Shown here: positions 55,493 to 64,000 of the stretch, piece after piece
Layout: each line of letters opens with the position of its first letter
How positions within the stretch are numbered: the stretch's first letter is position 1
DNA from: JBBQFI01 sp038321775
GTDB lineage: Bacteria > Verrucomicrobiota > Verrucomicrobiia > Chthoniobacterales > UBA10450
Reading direction: 5' to 3'
NCBI GenBank assembly: GCA_038321775.1
Contig: JBBQFI010000007.1
Span: 1-64,000 of the forward strand
Length of the DNA stretch: 64,000 nucleotides
Notes under the pieces: generated by a model
Databases searched by the model: none
What the model was told of the DNA's origin: nothing
What the model saw: the letters and a program-made list of their open reading frames with translations, nothing else
Program-made: the position numbers and the translations under genes

Positions 55493-56512
55493 GTGTCTTT
55501 GCATCACCACCTCCCGGAGCTGATATCGCGAGCTATTTCCATTGCCCGGCATGGCACTGGGATATTTCGTAACGCTGCTCGAATGATCGAAGTTGGGTTC
55601 TGCCGATTGCCGGGTGTGCCCCGCTCCTGGAAAAAATGGCGGGATCAACGCAGCCGCATTTCAGATTACTCGTCGCCACGTTATCGACGAACTGGTCCGC
55701 TGCTCCTGCATTATCACATTTTCAAAAATGCCGGTGTCTCCTTCGAGTGGTCGCTCGAACAGAATTTCGGTGATCGCTTTGGAAGATACGATGACGTCCC
55801 AGGCAGTATTTTTTCAGGGAATGAAATCGCAGAGTATATTTCGCATAAGGACGAGTTGGCGGTGCTTTCCAGTCACCAGGCGACAATGCCGGCGCCGAAC
55901 ATTCCGGGCCGTGATGTCGTGACGAGCATTTTGATTCGCGATCCGATCTCGCGCATCCGGTCGATCTATTCCTTTGAGCGCCGGCAAAAAGAGCCTTCAC
56001 CGGGTTCAATCAAAGCCAAGAAGGTGGATTTGAAAGGCTACGTGGAATGGCGATTGGCCACGACTCCTTCGATCTTATGCAACTATCAGGTTCACTTCTG
56101 TTCCCGAACGAAAGCAACGAGGCGTAATTTTTTGGTCGACGATTCGCATTTGCGAAAGGCCATCGCAAATTTGGATGGGATCGACATTGTCGGCACAGTA
56201 CGGCGTTACAGCGACTGGCTTGCTTTGGCTCAGGTGATTCTCGCGGAGAAATTTCCGGATATTGCTCTGACAGTTACTAGGAAAAACGTGAGCGATATCA
56301 ATCGCGATACGATTAATGAAGCGGCAATTCTCGAGGAGTTAGTGCGCGATCTCGGGCAAACGCTCGCGGATCATCTCTTGGAAGCCAACCAACTTGATAT
56401 GTCGCTTCATCAAATCGCCGATGCCTTGCTCACGCGGCGGTTGGCCGAACGGGACGTCGATGTAGCTCTGCGCAATGCTTATACCGTCGCGCGAGAACAG
56501 CTTTTGCGATGA
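55493..56512 (+). CDS. Sulfotransferase family protein
   Basis: 339 residues from GTG 55493. LLLHYHIFKNAGVSFEWSLE is a variant 5'-phosphosulfate-binding loop (usually HIPKTAGTS), and TSILIRDPISRIRSIYSFER is the 3'-phosphate-binding strand-helix (R-D-P-x-x-R-x-x-S). No signal peptide. Probably transfers sulfate from PAPS to a glycan or lipid. It shares the N-terminal phrase R-M-(I/V)-E-V-G with the next gene. The 229 bases upstream (to sdhC) hold no feature. Confidence 0.75.
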   Translation: MSLHHHLPELISRAISIARHGTGIFRNAARMIEVGFCRLPGVPRSWKKWRDQRSRISDYSSPRYRRTGPLLLHYHIFKNAGVSFEWSLEQNFGDRFGRYDDVPGSIFSGNEIAEYISHKDELAVLSSHQATMPAPNIPGRDVVTSILIRDPISRIRSIYSFERRQKEPSPGSIKAKKVDLKGYVEWRLATTPSILCNYQVHFCSRTKATRRNFLVDDSHLRKAIANLDGIDIVGTVRRYSDWLALAQVILAEKFPDIALTVTRKNVSDINRDTINEAAILEELVRDLGQTLADHLLEANQLDMSLHQIADALLTRRLAERDVDVALRNAYTVAREQLLR

Positions 56513-56693
56513 CGCGGGCGTCGCTTTGACTAACCAAATGCCATTGATCAACGTTTGCCATTCGGCTTTCGCCTCCATAAAGTGAAATCCTCAGCGGGCG
56601 GCGAAAAATGTGATCAAGTGCGATCGCGAAAATTGCGTGCCGTGATTAGATAATCGCCCCACCGCATTTACCGGCGTTCACACTCGACCAAGC

Positions 56694-57683
56694 ATGCGCG
56701 AACATTTTCCAACTCTGTTTTTTCGAGCAGGCTTACTCGGGCGCCACGCGAGTCATTTTTATCATAGCCTTATTCGAATGGTAGAAGTTGGTCTGCTCCG
56801 GGTTCGAAAGGAACCAGCATGGGCGGGTGTTCAGGTGGAGGACTTCGAGTTGGCTTCTTCAAGCAAAAACGATGGAAACATAAGTCTTACTTCTGAACCA
56901 CCGGTGTCTCAGCAGAGGGAAGCATCGAACACAGTTTTTTCCCGGCCTGAAGAACCCGTCTCCAGTGCCAAAGAAAAAATAAATCCGGCAGAGGCGAAAT
57001 TGATCATCTCGATTCATATCCCTAAAACAGGCGGAACGACTTTTCTTGATGTTTTGCAAGCGAGTACGCAAGAGTTTCTCTACTTGGATTACGGCAAGGG
57101 CATTAATCCAAGTGGAGTTTATCGAAACGGACAACGAACGAATGAGTCTTTCGAATCGATCGTAGACATCGATTCACTTCCCGGACGCAGCGCCATTCAT
57201 GGACATTTTCGAGCCGGGAAGTACAGGGAAAAATTTCCACGCGCTGCTTACGTAACCTGGTTACGAGACCCTGTTGAACGTCTTGCTTCGCATTATTTCT
57301 TTTGGCAACGCACACCTTTCATGGATGATCCGCTTTGCAACCGAGTTATCACGGAGAAGATGACTTTCGAGGACTTCGCGCGCCTCGAGATCGCGCGCAA
57401 CGTGCAGCATAGATTTCTCTCGCCGATCGGAGCGGACGGGTTTGCTTTTGTCGGCATCACCGAAGAATACGAACGCAGTTTGGAGCTGTTTCGCAGACTG
57501 ATCTCTCCCAACACGACGTTTGCGCCGAAAGTGCAGAATACCAACCCGGAGCGTCAATGCGGTTTCTACGATCTCCCCTCAGGTGTGCGTGAACGAGTCC
57601 TCGCGCTCAACCAACTTGATGCCAGCACCTACATTAATGGAATCCGTCGGTTCCGACAGCTTTGCGAACGGGTAGGAATTTGA
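56694..57683 (+). CDS. Sulfotransferase family protein (heparan sulfate 2-O-like)
   Basis: 329 residues. The PAPS loop is ISIHIPKTGGTTFLDVLQ (about residue 105-122) and the second site is YVTWLRDPVERLASHYFFW. The N-terminal 100 residues contain RMVEVGLLRVRKEP, also seen in the preceding sulfotransferase, plus a low-complexity linker. The acceptor is unknown; sulfation of an exported polysaccharide is plausible from the context of methyltransferases and a YfhO-like protein. It starts 181 bases after the preceding gene. Confidence 0.85.
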   Translation: MREHFPTLFFRAGLLGRHASHFYHSLIRMVEVGLLRVRKEPAWAGVQVEDFELASSSKNDGNISLTSEPPVSQQREASNTVFSRPEEPVSSAKEKINPAEAKLIISIHIPKTGGTTFLDVLQASTQEFLYLDYGKGINPSGVYRNGQRTNESFESIVDIDSLPGRSAIHGHFRAGKYREKFPRAAYVTWLRDPVERLASHYFFWQRTPFMDDPLCNRVITEKMTFEDFARLEIARNVQHRFLSPIGADGFAFVGITEEYERSLELFRRLISPNTTFAPKVQNTNPERQCGFYDLPSGVRERVLALNQLDASTYINGIRRFRQLCERVGI

Positions 57684-57708
57684 TCGATCGCAATTGCCGA
57701 ATGGTCTA

Positions 57709-58596
57709 ATGAACGCAGAGCCGCGCCCGTCGCTTTCCACGCTCAAGCTGACCTGCGCGTACTCACACGAGCACTATCAGGAGATTGCCGGCCAACTCGA
57801 AAAGTTAGGGGAATACAAGCGGCGTCGCGAAATAGAAGAAAGCCTCTTAACCGGAGCTAACGAGTTTACCGTTAATGGTTACTGTTATCTTACAGCGCGT
57901 TACACAGACTTTTCTGTTAGGCTAACCCCGCCATCAGAGCCGAGCCAGCGCCCGCGGACGAATTGGCGTGAGACTCTTCTTTCGCACGACATTTACAGTA
58001 ACCGGATGCGCGCTTCGATGCATCTCTTCGAGCAGACGCTGCGGCCGCGAAAGGATGACTCGATATTTATTTCCGAACTGCACGCACCACTCTATGACTG
58101 GCTGAAGCGGAGATATCGAAACACGATTGGGAGCGAATACCTGGGTCCTGACCTTGTCCCTGGAAGTATCGATGAACATGGCGTCCGCCATGAGTCGCTC
58201 ACAGCCCTTAGTTTCCCCGATCGATCGATGCAGTTTGTTTTGAGCTTCGATTGCTTCGAGCATTTTTCCGATTACAAAGCAGGTCTGCGGGAATGTGCCC
58301 GCGTGTTAAAGGATGGCGGCAGTTTATTCCTGACGGTTCCGTTCCGACGCGATTCCGCGAAGAACATCATTAGAGCGAGAGAGCGCGAGGACGGAACTAT
58401 CGAGCATCTGCTCCCGGCGGAGTACCATGGAGACCCGATACGTAAAGAAGGTTGTCTTTGTTACTACCACTTTGGCTGGGAATTACTGGATGACATGCGG
58501 GCTGCCGGTTTTCGGGATCCCAGAGCAAGCCTTTATTGGTCGCGTGAGTTTGGTTATCTAGGGACCGAGCAAATTCTGTTTCAAGCTGATAAGTGA
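57709..58596 (+). CDS. SAM-dependent methyltransferase (class I)
   Basis: 295 residues from ATG 57709; TTG 57694 also possible. The canonical pieces of a Methyltransf_11 domain appear in the second half: ALSFPDRSMQFVLSFDCFEH (post-motif I/motif II) and ECARVLKDGGSLFLTVPFR. The upstream half (SELHAPLYDWLKRRYRNTIG) replaces the usual glycine-rich motif I. Proteins of this form often occur in surface glycan gene clusters. Acceptor unknown. Confidence 0.75.
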   Translation: MNAEPRPSLSTLKLTCAYSHEHYQEIAGQLEKLGEYKRRREIEESLLTGANEFTVNGYCYLTARYTDFSVRLTPPSEPSQRPRTNWRETLLSHDIYSNRMRASMHLFEQTLRPRKDDSIFISELHAPLYDWLKRRYRNTIGSEYLGPDLVPGSIDEHGVRHESLTALSFPDRSMQFVLSFDCFEHFSDYKAGLRECARVLKDGGSLFLTVPFRRDSAKNIIRAREREDGTIEHLLPAEYHGDPIRKEGCLCYYHFGWELLDDMRAAGFRDPRASLYWSREFGYLGTEQILFQADK

Positions 58597-58615
58597 TCAA
58601 TACGAAAACTACACC

Positions 58616-59632
58616 TTGAAGACCGACGCCGATTATAAGGAGAAAATAAACGAACAGTTGGAGCAGTATGCCTCTGTTGAGCTCTTACATACATTACCAG
58701 CTATCCGAGATTACTGGTTCCATAAGTTCGTTATGCCACGGGTCCGTGAGGTGTTTTATCGTGGCAAACGCAAGCAAGGTAACTTTTACGCACACTTCTT
58801 CGAAAATATTTTAAGGACTGCTCCGAACGGAGGAGCATGCCTGCTAAGTCTCGGAACGGGGGACTGCAAACTAGAGGTAGGAATTGTCAAAGAGCTGAGA
58901 GAGCGCGGCCTGGACCAGTTCCAATTTGAGTGTCTTGAGCTGTCGGAGTCACTTCTTCAGATGGGAAGGCGAATGGCTGAAAATGAAGACGTCTCGGACC
59001 TTATGGTCTTTTCGCAGACAGACATGAATGAGTGGACTCCCCGTCGAGAGTACAACGGCGTTATTGCTCACCATGCTCTGCATCATTTCGTTGAGTTGGA
59101 AAAGATATTCTCGGGTGTTATCCAATGTCTGGGTGACACTGGAATCTTTATGACGTGCGACGTGATCGGGAGAAATGGCCATCTCCTTTGGCCCGAAGTG
59201 CTCAGTATAATAGAATCTCTCTGGAGATCACTCCCGGAGGAAAAGACGTTTAATCATCAGTTTAAAAAGAAATACAAGGAGTTTCCGAATCATGATTGTT
59301 CGACGGCGGGATTTGAAGGGATCCGGGCGCAGGACATTTTGCCTTTGCTCGTCGATAATTTTTGCTTCGAATATTTTCTCGGCTACGGCGGCTTGACCGA
59401 CCCATTTGTAGGTCGCGGCTTTGGAGACAACTACACGCCATCATCCAGTGACGATCGAGAGTTCATAGGTGCCATCCAGCTCATGAACGATACTCTCTGC
59501 GACGTAGGTTATTTGAAACCGACTCGCTTAATGGCCGTCCTGCGACCGCCCGGCCTTTGCGAACAAGCGCGGTTTTTTCGACATTGGTCTCCTGAGTTTT
59601 GCCGGCACCCGGTGTCGCCGCCCCCTTTATGA
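58616..59632 (+). CDS. SAM-dependent methyltransferase (class I), second
   Basis: 338 residues from TTG 58616. Motif I is LLSLGTGDCKLEVGI, the acidic residue at the end of strand 2 is FECLELSESLLQMG, and NGVIAHHALHHFVELEKIF is the characteristic H-H-x-L-H-H segment. The C-terminal 120 residues are helical. Base composition is more A+T-rich than the housekeeping genes. Its last codons overlap the next start (ATGA). Confidence 0.75.
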   Translation: MKTDADYKEKINEQLEQYASVELLHTLPAIRDYWFHKFVMPRVREVFYRGKRKQGNFYAHFFENILRTAPNGGACLLSLGTGDCKLEVGIVKELRERGLDQFQFECLELSESLLQMGRRMAENEDVSDLMVFSQTDMNEWTPRREYNGVIAHHALHHFVELEKIFSGVIQCLGDTGIFMTCDVIGRNGHLLWPEVLSIIESLWRSLPEEKTFNHQFKKKYKEFPNHDCSTAGFEGIRAQDILPLLVDNFCFEYFLGYGGLTDPFVGRGFGDNYTPSSSDDREFIGAIQLMNDTLCDVGYLKPTRLMAVLRPPGLCEQARFFRHWSPEFCRHPVSPPPL

Positions 59633-61962
59633 ACCTGTCCTTTTCTGGGCGATTGCGTCGATTTTGGAGTGACGACGGGATTTTTCTCGTGCTGATGCTC
59701 GCGCTCTTCGCGCTCCGATTTTGGCCGGCATTTCTGCATGGACAGCTCTATGCGCCATTTCGGGATAATGTCTGGCTTTATGGCTCTCTTTTCTCGCGCA
59801 CTTCGGAAATCGCTCTGAAGGCCAGCTTTCCCTATTGGATCGATACGGTGCTGGGCGGTTTCCCGGTTTACTCCACGCCACATTTCTCGGTTACTTATCC
59901 GTTCTACTTCTTTGGTCTGTTGAACTACGGCAAAGCAATCGACGTGATGTACACGTTGAGTTACCTCACATGTCTCCACAGCCTCTTTCTTTACCTAAAC
60001 CTATACGTCATGCTACGTGTGGCGGGTGCAAAAGGACTGGCTTCTTTGTGCGGAGCTACCATTGGTTTGGTTTGCAGTAACACCGAGATCTATGCACACT
60101 GGATAACAATCGCAGCGGCCTTTAGCTGGTTTCCCTTATTGGTGGCGGGAATGATTAAGTTAGTCCGAGCCCCGCTCGCATTTGGAAGTATCGCGATATT
60201 TTCTCTTGCCGCAGCCTTGATCTGCGCGGCAAGTCCAGCTCAGCCGGTCATTCAGTCGGCCGTGGTCTGTGTTATATTTTTCACAGCCGCCCTTATTTGG
60301 CGGTGGCGAACGGATGGATTTCCAGCAGTACGGCAGTTGATCCTGGGATTAGTTATCAGTGGTGCTCTTGCCTTCGCTTTGGCTGCAGTTGCGTTTCTCC
60401 CGATGGCCTTGGCAACCAGCAAGATGATTCGAGCGGTCGGGCACCATCCACCGGTCATAGGCCACGCGTCGCTTCCGTGGGAGAGTTTTAACGCGAGCCA
60501 GCTTGCACCGGGTGCACTGAGTCATCTTCTTTTCAAGCCTGGCGATCTTAGAGCGTTAGGCGGCCTTTACGTGGGACCTCTCGCGTTTCTTGGGATATTA
60601 CCGTGCGTTCTCGCTTATAAGCGCGGAACGCCTTTCACTCGCTTCTTAATCGTAACGTTCGCTCTTTTGGGGCTGTATTGTTTAACGGCAAGCTTTGGCA
60701 CTCATTTTGGCCTCGCTTACCTGCACTTTCACATTCCGCTGATGAATCGCATCCGGGAAGCTGCGCGTTATCTTGTTATATTTACAACCTTAACCGCACT
60801 TCTTGCCGGTCTGGGGCTGCAAGTGTTGATCGATTTCTGTCGGGGAGGATTCGAGTTAAGCCGTGGTTGGAGACAATATTTTCTAATAACGGCCACGGTA
60901 GCACTGGTAGTTTTTGCCGTAGCGGTTGTATCCGATTGGCCGCACAAGCTAACGAGTTGGATGGTGCTCGCACTATTGCCGGTGGCGCTATTTCTTCTTC
61001 GGCTCTTTCCTTTGCGACAGAAAGTCGTTGCCGTTGGGCTTGTTTTTCTTACCTGCCTGGCTTCTGCGTTATCTCCTCCCGGGACGCTTCCGTTTTCGGT
61101 CTCCGAATATCTAAGTCCTGATAACCTGATATCTCATCGCGTGCTGCATCGCGTCGCGCAAATACCGGACGTCAATCGATATCGCGTTGCTATTCTCGAT
61201 AAAGATTTTCGACCCATGACCTGGGCAGATAATGCGAGTTTCTATGGCATTCGTACTTTCTATTTCCAGTTTACGCCTCTTCCGCTCGATCAGTTTTTGG
61301 AAATGTTCGATGAGAAGGCGGAAGGTCTCCGCGAATTGCGTGGCGCCAAATATTTCATCTGTGGACACGACGCGAAACCAGTCGATCCGGGCGCGCAGCT
61401 TCTTTTTGAGGAGAGCGGCTATCGCGTTTATGAGGTGCCGAATGCGATGGAACCGTACGAGTTCGTGCACAAGATACAGACGTTTAGCGATCAGGTTGCT
61501 TTCCGAACGCACGTGATTATTCGAGGGTTCGATTACCAGCACGTTGCGGGTCTTAAGAAGACGCCTGGAATTCCGCTGCATCCGATGCTTGCTGAATTGG
61601 AGAAGGCGGGAACTCTATCTCCTGCTCCAAACGAAATTGTAGAACCTATCCGTCATTCGCCTAACCTGGTTAGTTTCCTGGTGGATTCAAGTCGGTCCGG
61701 GATCTTCGTGCTGAATGAGCGATGGAGCCGGGATTGGCATGTAAGAGTGAATTCTGTCCCTGCAAAAATACTGTTCACTAATTTCACGCAGCCCGGCGTG
61801 GCACTAACGGCCGGTCGCAAGTACGTGGAGTTTGAATACAAGCCAATGCTCTTTTGGTATTTGATGATTCTGCAACGAGTTACTTTTCTTCTACTCGTGC
61901 TAATCGCCGCTTGGAAGATGTGTCTGCCAAGACAGCCCGTTGAAACTGTAGAGTCAGCCTAA
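59629..61962 (+). CDS. YfhO-like polytopic membrane protein
   Basis: 777 residues from ATG 59629, which overlaps the previous stop by 4 bases. Around 11-13 transmembrane helices over residues 15-490, with the periplasmic loop AFRDNVWLYGSLFSRT-type start, then a soluble C-terminal part with the phrase FVLNERWSRDWHVRVN, typical of YfhO (in Firmicutes a lipoteichoic acid glycosylation factor of GT-C topology). Probably adds a sugar to an extracytoplasmic glycan or lipid. Part of the sulfotransferase/methyltransferase cluster. Confidence 0.75.
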   Translation: MNLSFSGRLRRFWSDDGIFLVLMLALFALRFWPAFLHGQLYAPFRDNVWLYGSLFSRTSEIALKASFPYWIDTVLGGFPVYSTPHFSVTYPFYFFGLLNYGKAIDVMYTLSYLTCLHSLFLYLNLYVMLRVAGAKGLASLCGATIGLVCSNTEIYAHWITIAAAFSWFPLLVAGMIKLVRAPLAFGSIAIFSLAAALICAASPAQPVIQSAVVCVIFFTAALIWRWRTDGFPAVRQLILGLVISGALAFALAAVAFLPMALATSKMIRAVGHHPPVIGHASLPWESFNASQLAPGALSHLLFKPGDLRALGGLYVGPLAFLGILPCVLAYKRGTPFTRFLIVTFALLGLYCLTASFGTHFGLAYLHFHIPLMNRIREAARYLVIFTTLTALLAGLGLQVLIDFCRGGFELSRGWRQYFLITATVALVVFAVAVVSDWPHKLTSWMVLALLPVALFLLRLFPLRQKVVAVGLVFLTCLASALSPPGTLPFSVSEYLSPDNLISHRVLHRVAQIPDVNRYRVAILDKDFRPMTWADNASFYGIRTFYFQFTPLPLDQFLEMFDEKAEGLRELRGAKYFICGHDAKPVDPGAQLLFEESGYRVYEVPNAMEPYEFVHKIQTFSDQVAFRTHVIIRGFDYQHVAGLKKTPGIPLHPMLAELEKAGTLSPAPNEIVEPIRHSPNLVSFLVDSSRSGIFVLNERWSRDWHVRVNSVPAKILFTNFTQPGVALTAGRKYVEFEYKPMLFWYLMILQRVTFLLLVLIAAWKMCLPRQPVETVESA

Positions 61963-61972
61963 GCCGACGAGA

Positions 61973-62590
61973 CTATTTCTGGCAGTCTAAGACGACCGTT
62001 ATGTAAGGAATTCGCATCGGTTTCATGTCGAGAGTGGTTGACACATTGCGAAAGACGCCTTCTGCGAGGCGCCGATACGCTTCTTCGGTGCGAACATTTT
62101 GTCCTCGATCCAAAGACATAACATAAGTAGCCAGGGGCTTTCGGTTGGTTACCCAGCAGGCGTCCAAGCATACAAATCGCCCACCATCTTTAAGAGCGTG
62201 ATGGGCGAAGCTAATGCAATCGGCGGCTTCTGCATCATCCAGATGATGAAGAATACCAAGTCCTATTACGATGTCGGCGTCGCGAAAGCGCGAGTCATTC
62301 CACACTACTCTGGTGTCTCCGACGACAAAGGTTCCGCCATCGCCATGTTTGGCCTTAGCTGCTTCAATATAAGCGTCGCTAACATCAAGGCCAAGATAAG
62401 TCACACGTGGTAGCCACGGAAGTATTTGTGCCGGACCACAACCTATATCGATGACCTTGTCACCGCCTGTAGGGCGAACATGCTCGCGGATGAACCGCCG
62501 CCGTAGGGCGTTGCCACCTATGGCGTCCTGGAACAGGTTATAGACGGCCGGTAGCTTTAACCACCGATGTAAGCCGGAGTCAGTTTGCAT
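61973..62590 (-). CDS. SAM-dependent methyltransferase (class I), third
   Basis: 205 residues. Motif I VIDIGCGPAQILPWL, LGLDVSDAYIEAAKA (strand 2), DIVIGLGILHHLDDAEA (motif II) and HALKDGGRFVCLDA (motif III) are all present. Compact single-domain enzyme. Converges with the YfhO-like gene, 10 bases between stops. Acceptor unknown. Confidence 0.85.
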   Translation of the reverse strand: MQTDSGLHRWLKLPAVYNLFQDAIGGNALRRRFIREHVRPTGGDKVIDIGCGPAQILPWLPRVTYLGLDVSDAYIEAAKAKHGDGGTFVVGDTRVVWNDSRFRDADIVIGLGILHHLDDAEAADCISFAHHALKDGGRFVCLDACWVTNRKPLATYVMSLDRGQNVRTEEAYRRLAEGVFRNVSTTLDMKPMRIPYITVVLDCQK

Positions 62591-62720
62591 TTCGAAATTT
62601 CGATCTATAACACTCTAGCTCTCGTCGGCGAGTAGCCAAGTGCTACAATGGTTATGCCATGACCCCACCGCCATTCACGCAGTAGCTCGATGTTGACTTA
62701 CCGTGGCTGGCGTGGGCTTC

Positions 62721-64000
62721 TCAATAATTTCTAATGCTCCAAGTGGGCGATACTTTCTGCAAATTAACCGTCACGGCATGGAGAGTTCCATTCATGATCC
62801 AGAGCTGGCGTGCGCCTGAGGTGTTCTGGAAGATAATATCGGGTTTCCCATCGCCATTAAAGTCCCCTGAACCCGCAATTTTCCAAGAGGTGGCAACAGT
62901 CCCCAAATTTACAGTGCGAAGTAGCGAGGTGCCACTCATCAACCAGATCTGGATAGCGCCGGAAGTATTTTGCAGAACGATGTCGGTCTTACCATCTCCG
63001 TTGAAATCGCCGGAGGCTACGAACTTCCATGATGGTGGAGCGAAAGGCAGACCCCGACTCGCGCTGAACACAGTGCCATTCATTAACCAGACGCCGCGTG
63101 CTCCGGACGTATGCTGTAAGAGAATGTCCGGTTTCCCATCGCCGTTGAAATCGCCCGCTCCCGCGAAATTCCACGCGGGCGTGAGCGTGCCAAGGTGAAC
63201 CGAACGGACAAACGTTCCTCCGCGCATTAACCAAATGTAGCGGCCGCCTGCGGTGTTTTGCCAAAGGATGTCTGAATAGCCATCGCGATCGAAATCCCCT
63301 ACGCCCACGATATTCCACGCGGTCGAAATCTGTCCCAGGCTTACGGCGCTGCCATAAGTGTAGCCGTTAAGAAACCAGAGGCTTCGCGCCCCGGAAGTAT
63401 GTTGCCAAATAAGTTCCGATCGGCCGTTGAAGTTAAAGTCGCCTTTGCTGGAGGCGAAATCGAGCGCAGCTAACGCCATGATAATTCCGAAACCGGAATC
63501 GCGGTCGAACCCTGCTGCTTCGATGCCGAGACAAGAGTGGTTTAGCGCGGCGCGCACCTTGGCAGCGCTAAGGCCCGGACGGAACGACAGAATCTGCGCC
63601 GCAATCGCGCCGGCGTGAGGTGCTGCTGCACTTGTCCCGAAGAACGGGTTCAGTCCCGATGTAGTTGGCAACGAGGTTTTCACCCCGGAGGCCGCAGTGA
63701 TATCGGGCTTCAGCAACAAGAGCCCGCCAGTGGATGAGAAGTTGCCCGGTGTGATGGCACTACCGTTGGGGAAAAAGAACATTCGTCGCGGACCATCGGA
63801 ACTCTCCGTGATTACGGGATTAGCAGTGCCACCGGTAAATGGGGTGGTACGATTCGCGGCTGAAGTCTCGGCCACGGAGAAGGCGTTAGGCGCGCCTGAA
63901 GCGTTGTGGCCGCGTACGCAGCCCGCTGTACTTATACTTAGGTGGCAACGTCCCGTATCAAGATGAAGGAATCGTCCCGCGCCGGAAAACTTAACGACAA
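62721..64000 (-). CDS. Subtilase (S8) with C-terminal FG-GAP-like repeats (5' end outside window)
   Basis: The frame is open through the window edge, so at least 426 residues are visible. The segment GCVRGHNASGAPNAFSVAET precedes the catalytic serine block FFGTSAAAPHAGAIAAQIL, the classic GTS-x-A-A-P-H of S8 proteases. Asp and His of the triad must lie outside. After the protease domain come five tandem 48-residue repeats. Likely secreted. The 130 bases after it, to the convergent-facing methyltransferase, are featureless. Confidence 0.85.
   Translation of the reverse strand, partial: VVKFSGAGRFLHLDTGRCHLSISTAGCVRGHNASGAPNAFSVAETSAANRTTPFTGGTANPVITESSDGPRRMFFFPNGSAITPGNFSSTGGLLLLKPDITAASGVKTSLPTTSGLNPFFGTSAAAPHAGAIAAQILSFRPGLSAAKVRAALNHSCLGIEAAGFDRDSGFGIIMALAALDFASSKGDFNFNGRSELIWQHTSGARSLWFLNGYTYGSAVSLGQISTAWNIVGVGDFDRDGYSDILWQNTAGGRYIWLMRGGTFVRSVHLGTLTPAWNFAGAGDFNGDGKPDILLQHTSGARGVWLMNGTVFSASRGLPFAPPSWKFVASGDFNGDGKTDIVLQNTSGAIQIWLMSGTSLLRTVNLGTVATSWKIAGSGDFNGDGKPDIIFQNTSGARQLWIMNGTLHAVTVNLQKVSPTWSIRNY
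62724..63443 (-). repeat. Five tandem 144-bp units encoding 48-residue FG-GAP/VCBS-like repeats
   Basis: Each unit starts GDFN- or GDFDRDG and has D-x-(N/D)-G-D-G calcium loop, Q(N/H)T(S/A)G, W(L/I)M-x-G, ending W-x-(I/F/V). The units are all exactly 48 codons without indels, which points to recent duplication or strong length constraint. The first unit is the most diverged (GDFNFNGRSE). Confidence 0.85.

Overview
The window is a 64 kb piece of a Gram-negative bacterial chromosome of moderately high G+C. Lipid A synthesis (lpxA), the MEP isoprenoid pathway (ispE), diaminopimelate decarboxylase, an SdhC-A-B type succinate:quinone reductase, a PEP-CTERM-like sorting tail, Asp-box and dockerin secreted proteins, and REP-type palindromes together suggest a soil member of the Verrucomicrobia (Spartobacteria/Chthoniobacterales, the Udaeobacter-like lineage). 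This placement is inference from gene content; an acidobacterium is the main alternative. No transposase, phage gene or CRISPR array was seen. One complete tRNA gene (Ser-GCT) and one tRNA fragment were found.

Layout. 0-5 kb: 3' end of a cyclic glucan synthase-like GH94 protein, a tRNA fragment, and a large exported Asp-box protein. 5-13.4 kb: lysA, rpmH, a GNAT, an M1 aminopeptidase, an ECF sigma/anti-sigma operon and rlmN. 13.4-18.3 kb: an Mpv17-like membrane protein, a HAD phosphatase, a small coiled-coil protein, a fatty acid desaturase and a TPR membrane protein. 18.3-23.4 kb: a surface protein with a PEP-CTERM-like tail and a pseudopilin-like operon. 23.4-31.5 kb: housekeeping run prs-rplY-pth-rpsF-ssb-dprA-adh-topB. 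31.5-37.7 kb: a secreted Asp-box/dockerin protein, nrdR with an unknown partner, a HIT protein, an L,D-transpeptidase, a DsbA/VKOR pair and tRNA-Ser. 37.8-42.7 kb: a signalling locus (Ser/Thr kinase, FHA-class III cyclase, metallo-beta-lactamase hydrolase, cyclic-nucleotide-binding histidine kinase). 42.8-55.3 kb: moeA, marR-tolC, a YfiH protein, radC-lpxA, a polyprenyl synthase, a lipoate ligase-like protein, pyrF, ispE and sdhCAB. 55.3-62.6 kb: two sulfotransferases, three methyltransferases and a large YfhO-like membrane protein, more A+T-rich and probably acquired. 62.7-64 kb: 3' part of a subtilase carrying five exact 48-residue FG-GAP-like repeats.

Two observations stand out. First, the octamer CCTAACGA (usually GCCTAACGAG) occurs 25 times on the two strands, against about two expected for a random 8-mer. 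It falls in several reading frames, on both strands and at gene ends, and is missing from the accessory-looking right end. It behaves like a DNA uptake sequence, and dprA lies in the same window. Second, the 37.8-42.7 kb locus holds what looks like a complete phosphorylation-to-cyclic-nucleotide circuit: Ser/Thr kinase, phospho-threonine-reading cyclase, candidate phosphodiesterase, and a histidine kinase with a cAMP-type binding pocket that is translationally coupled to the phosphodiesterase.
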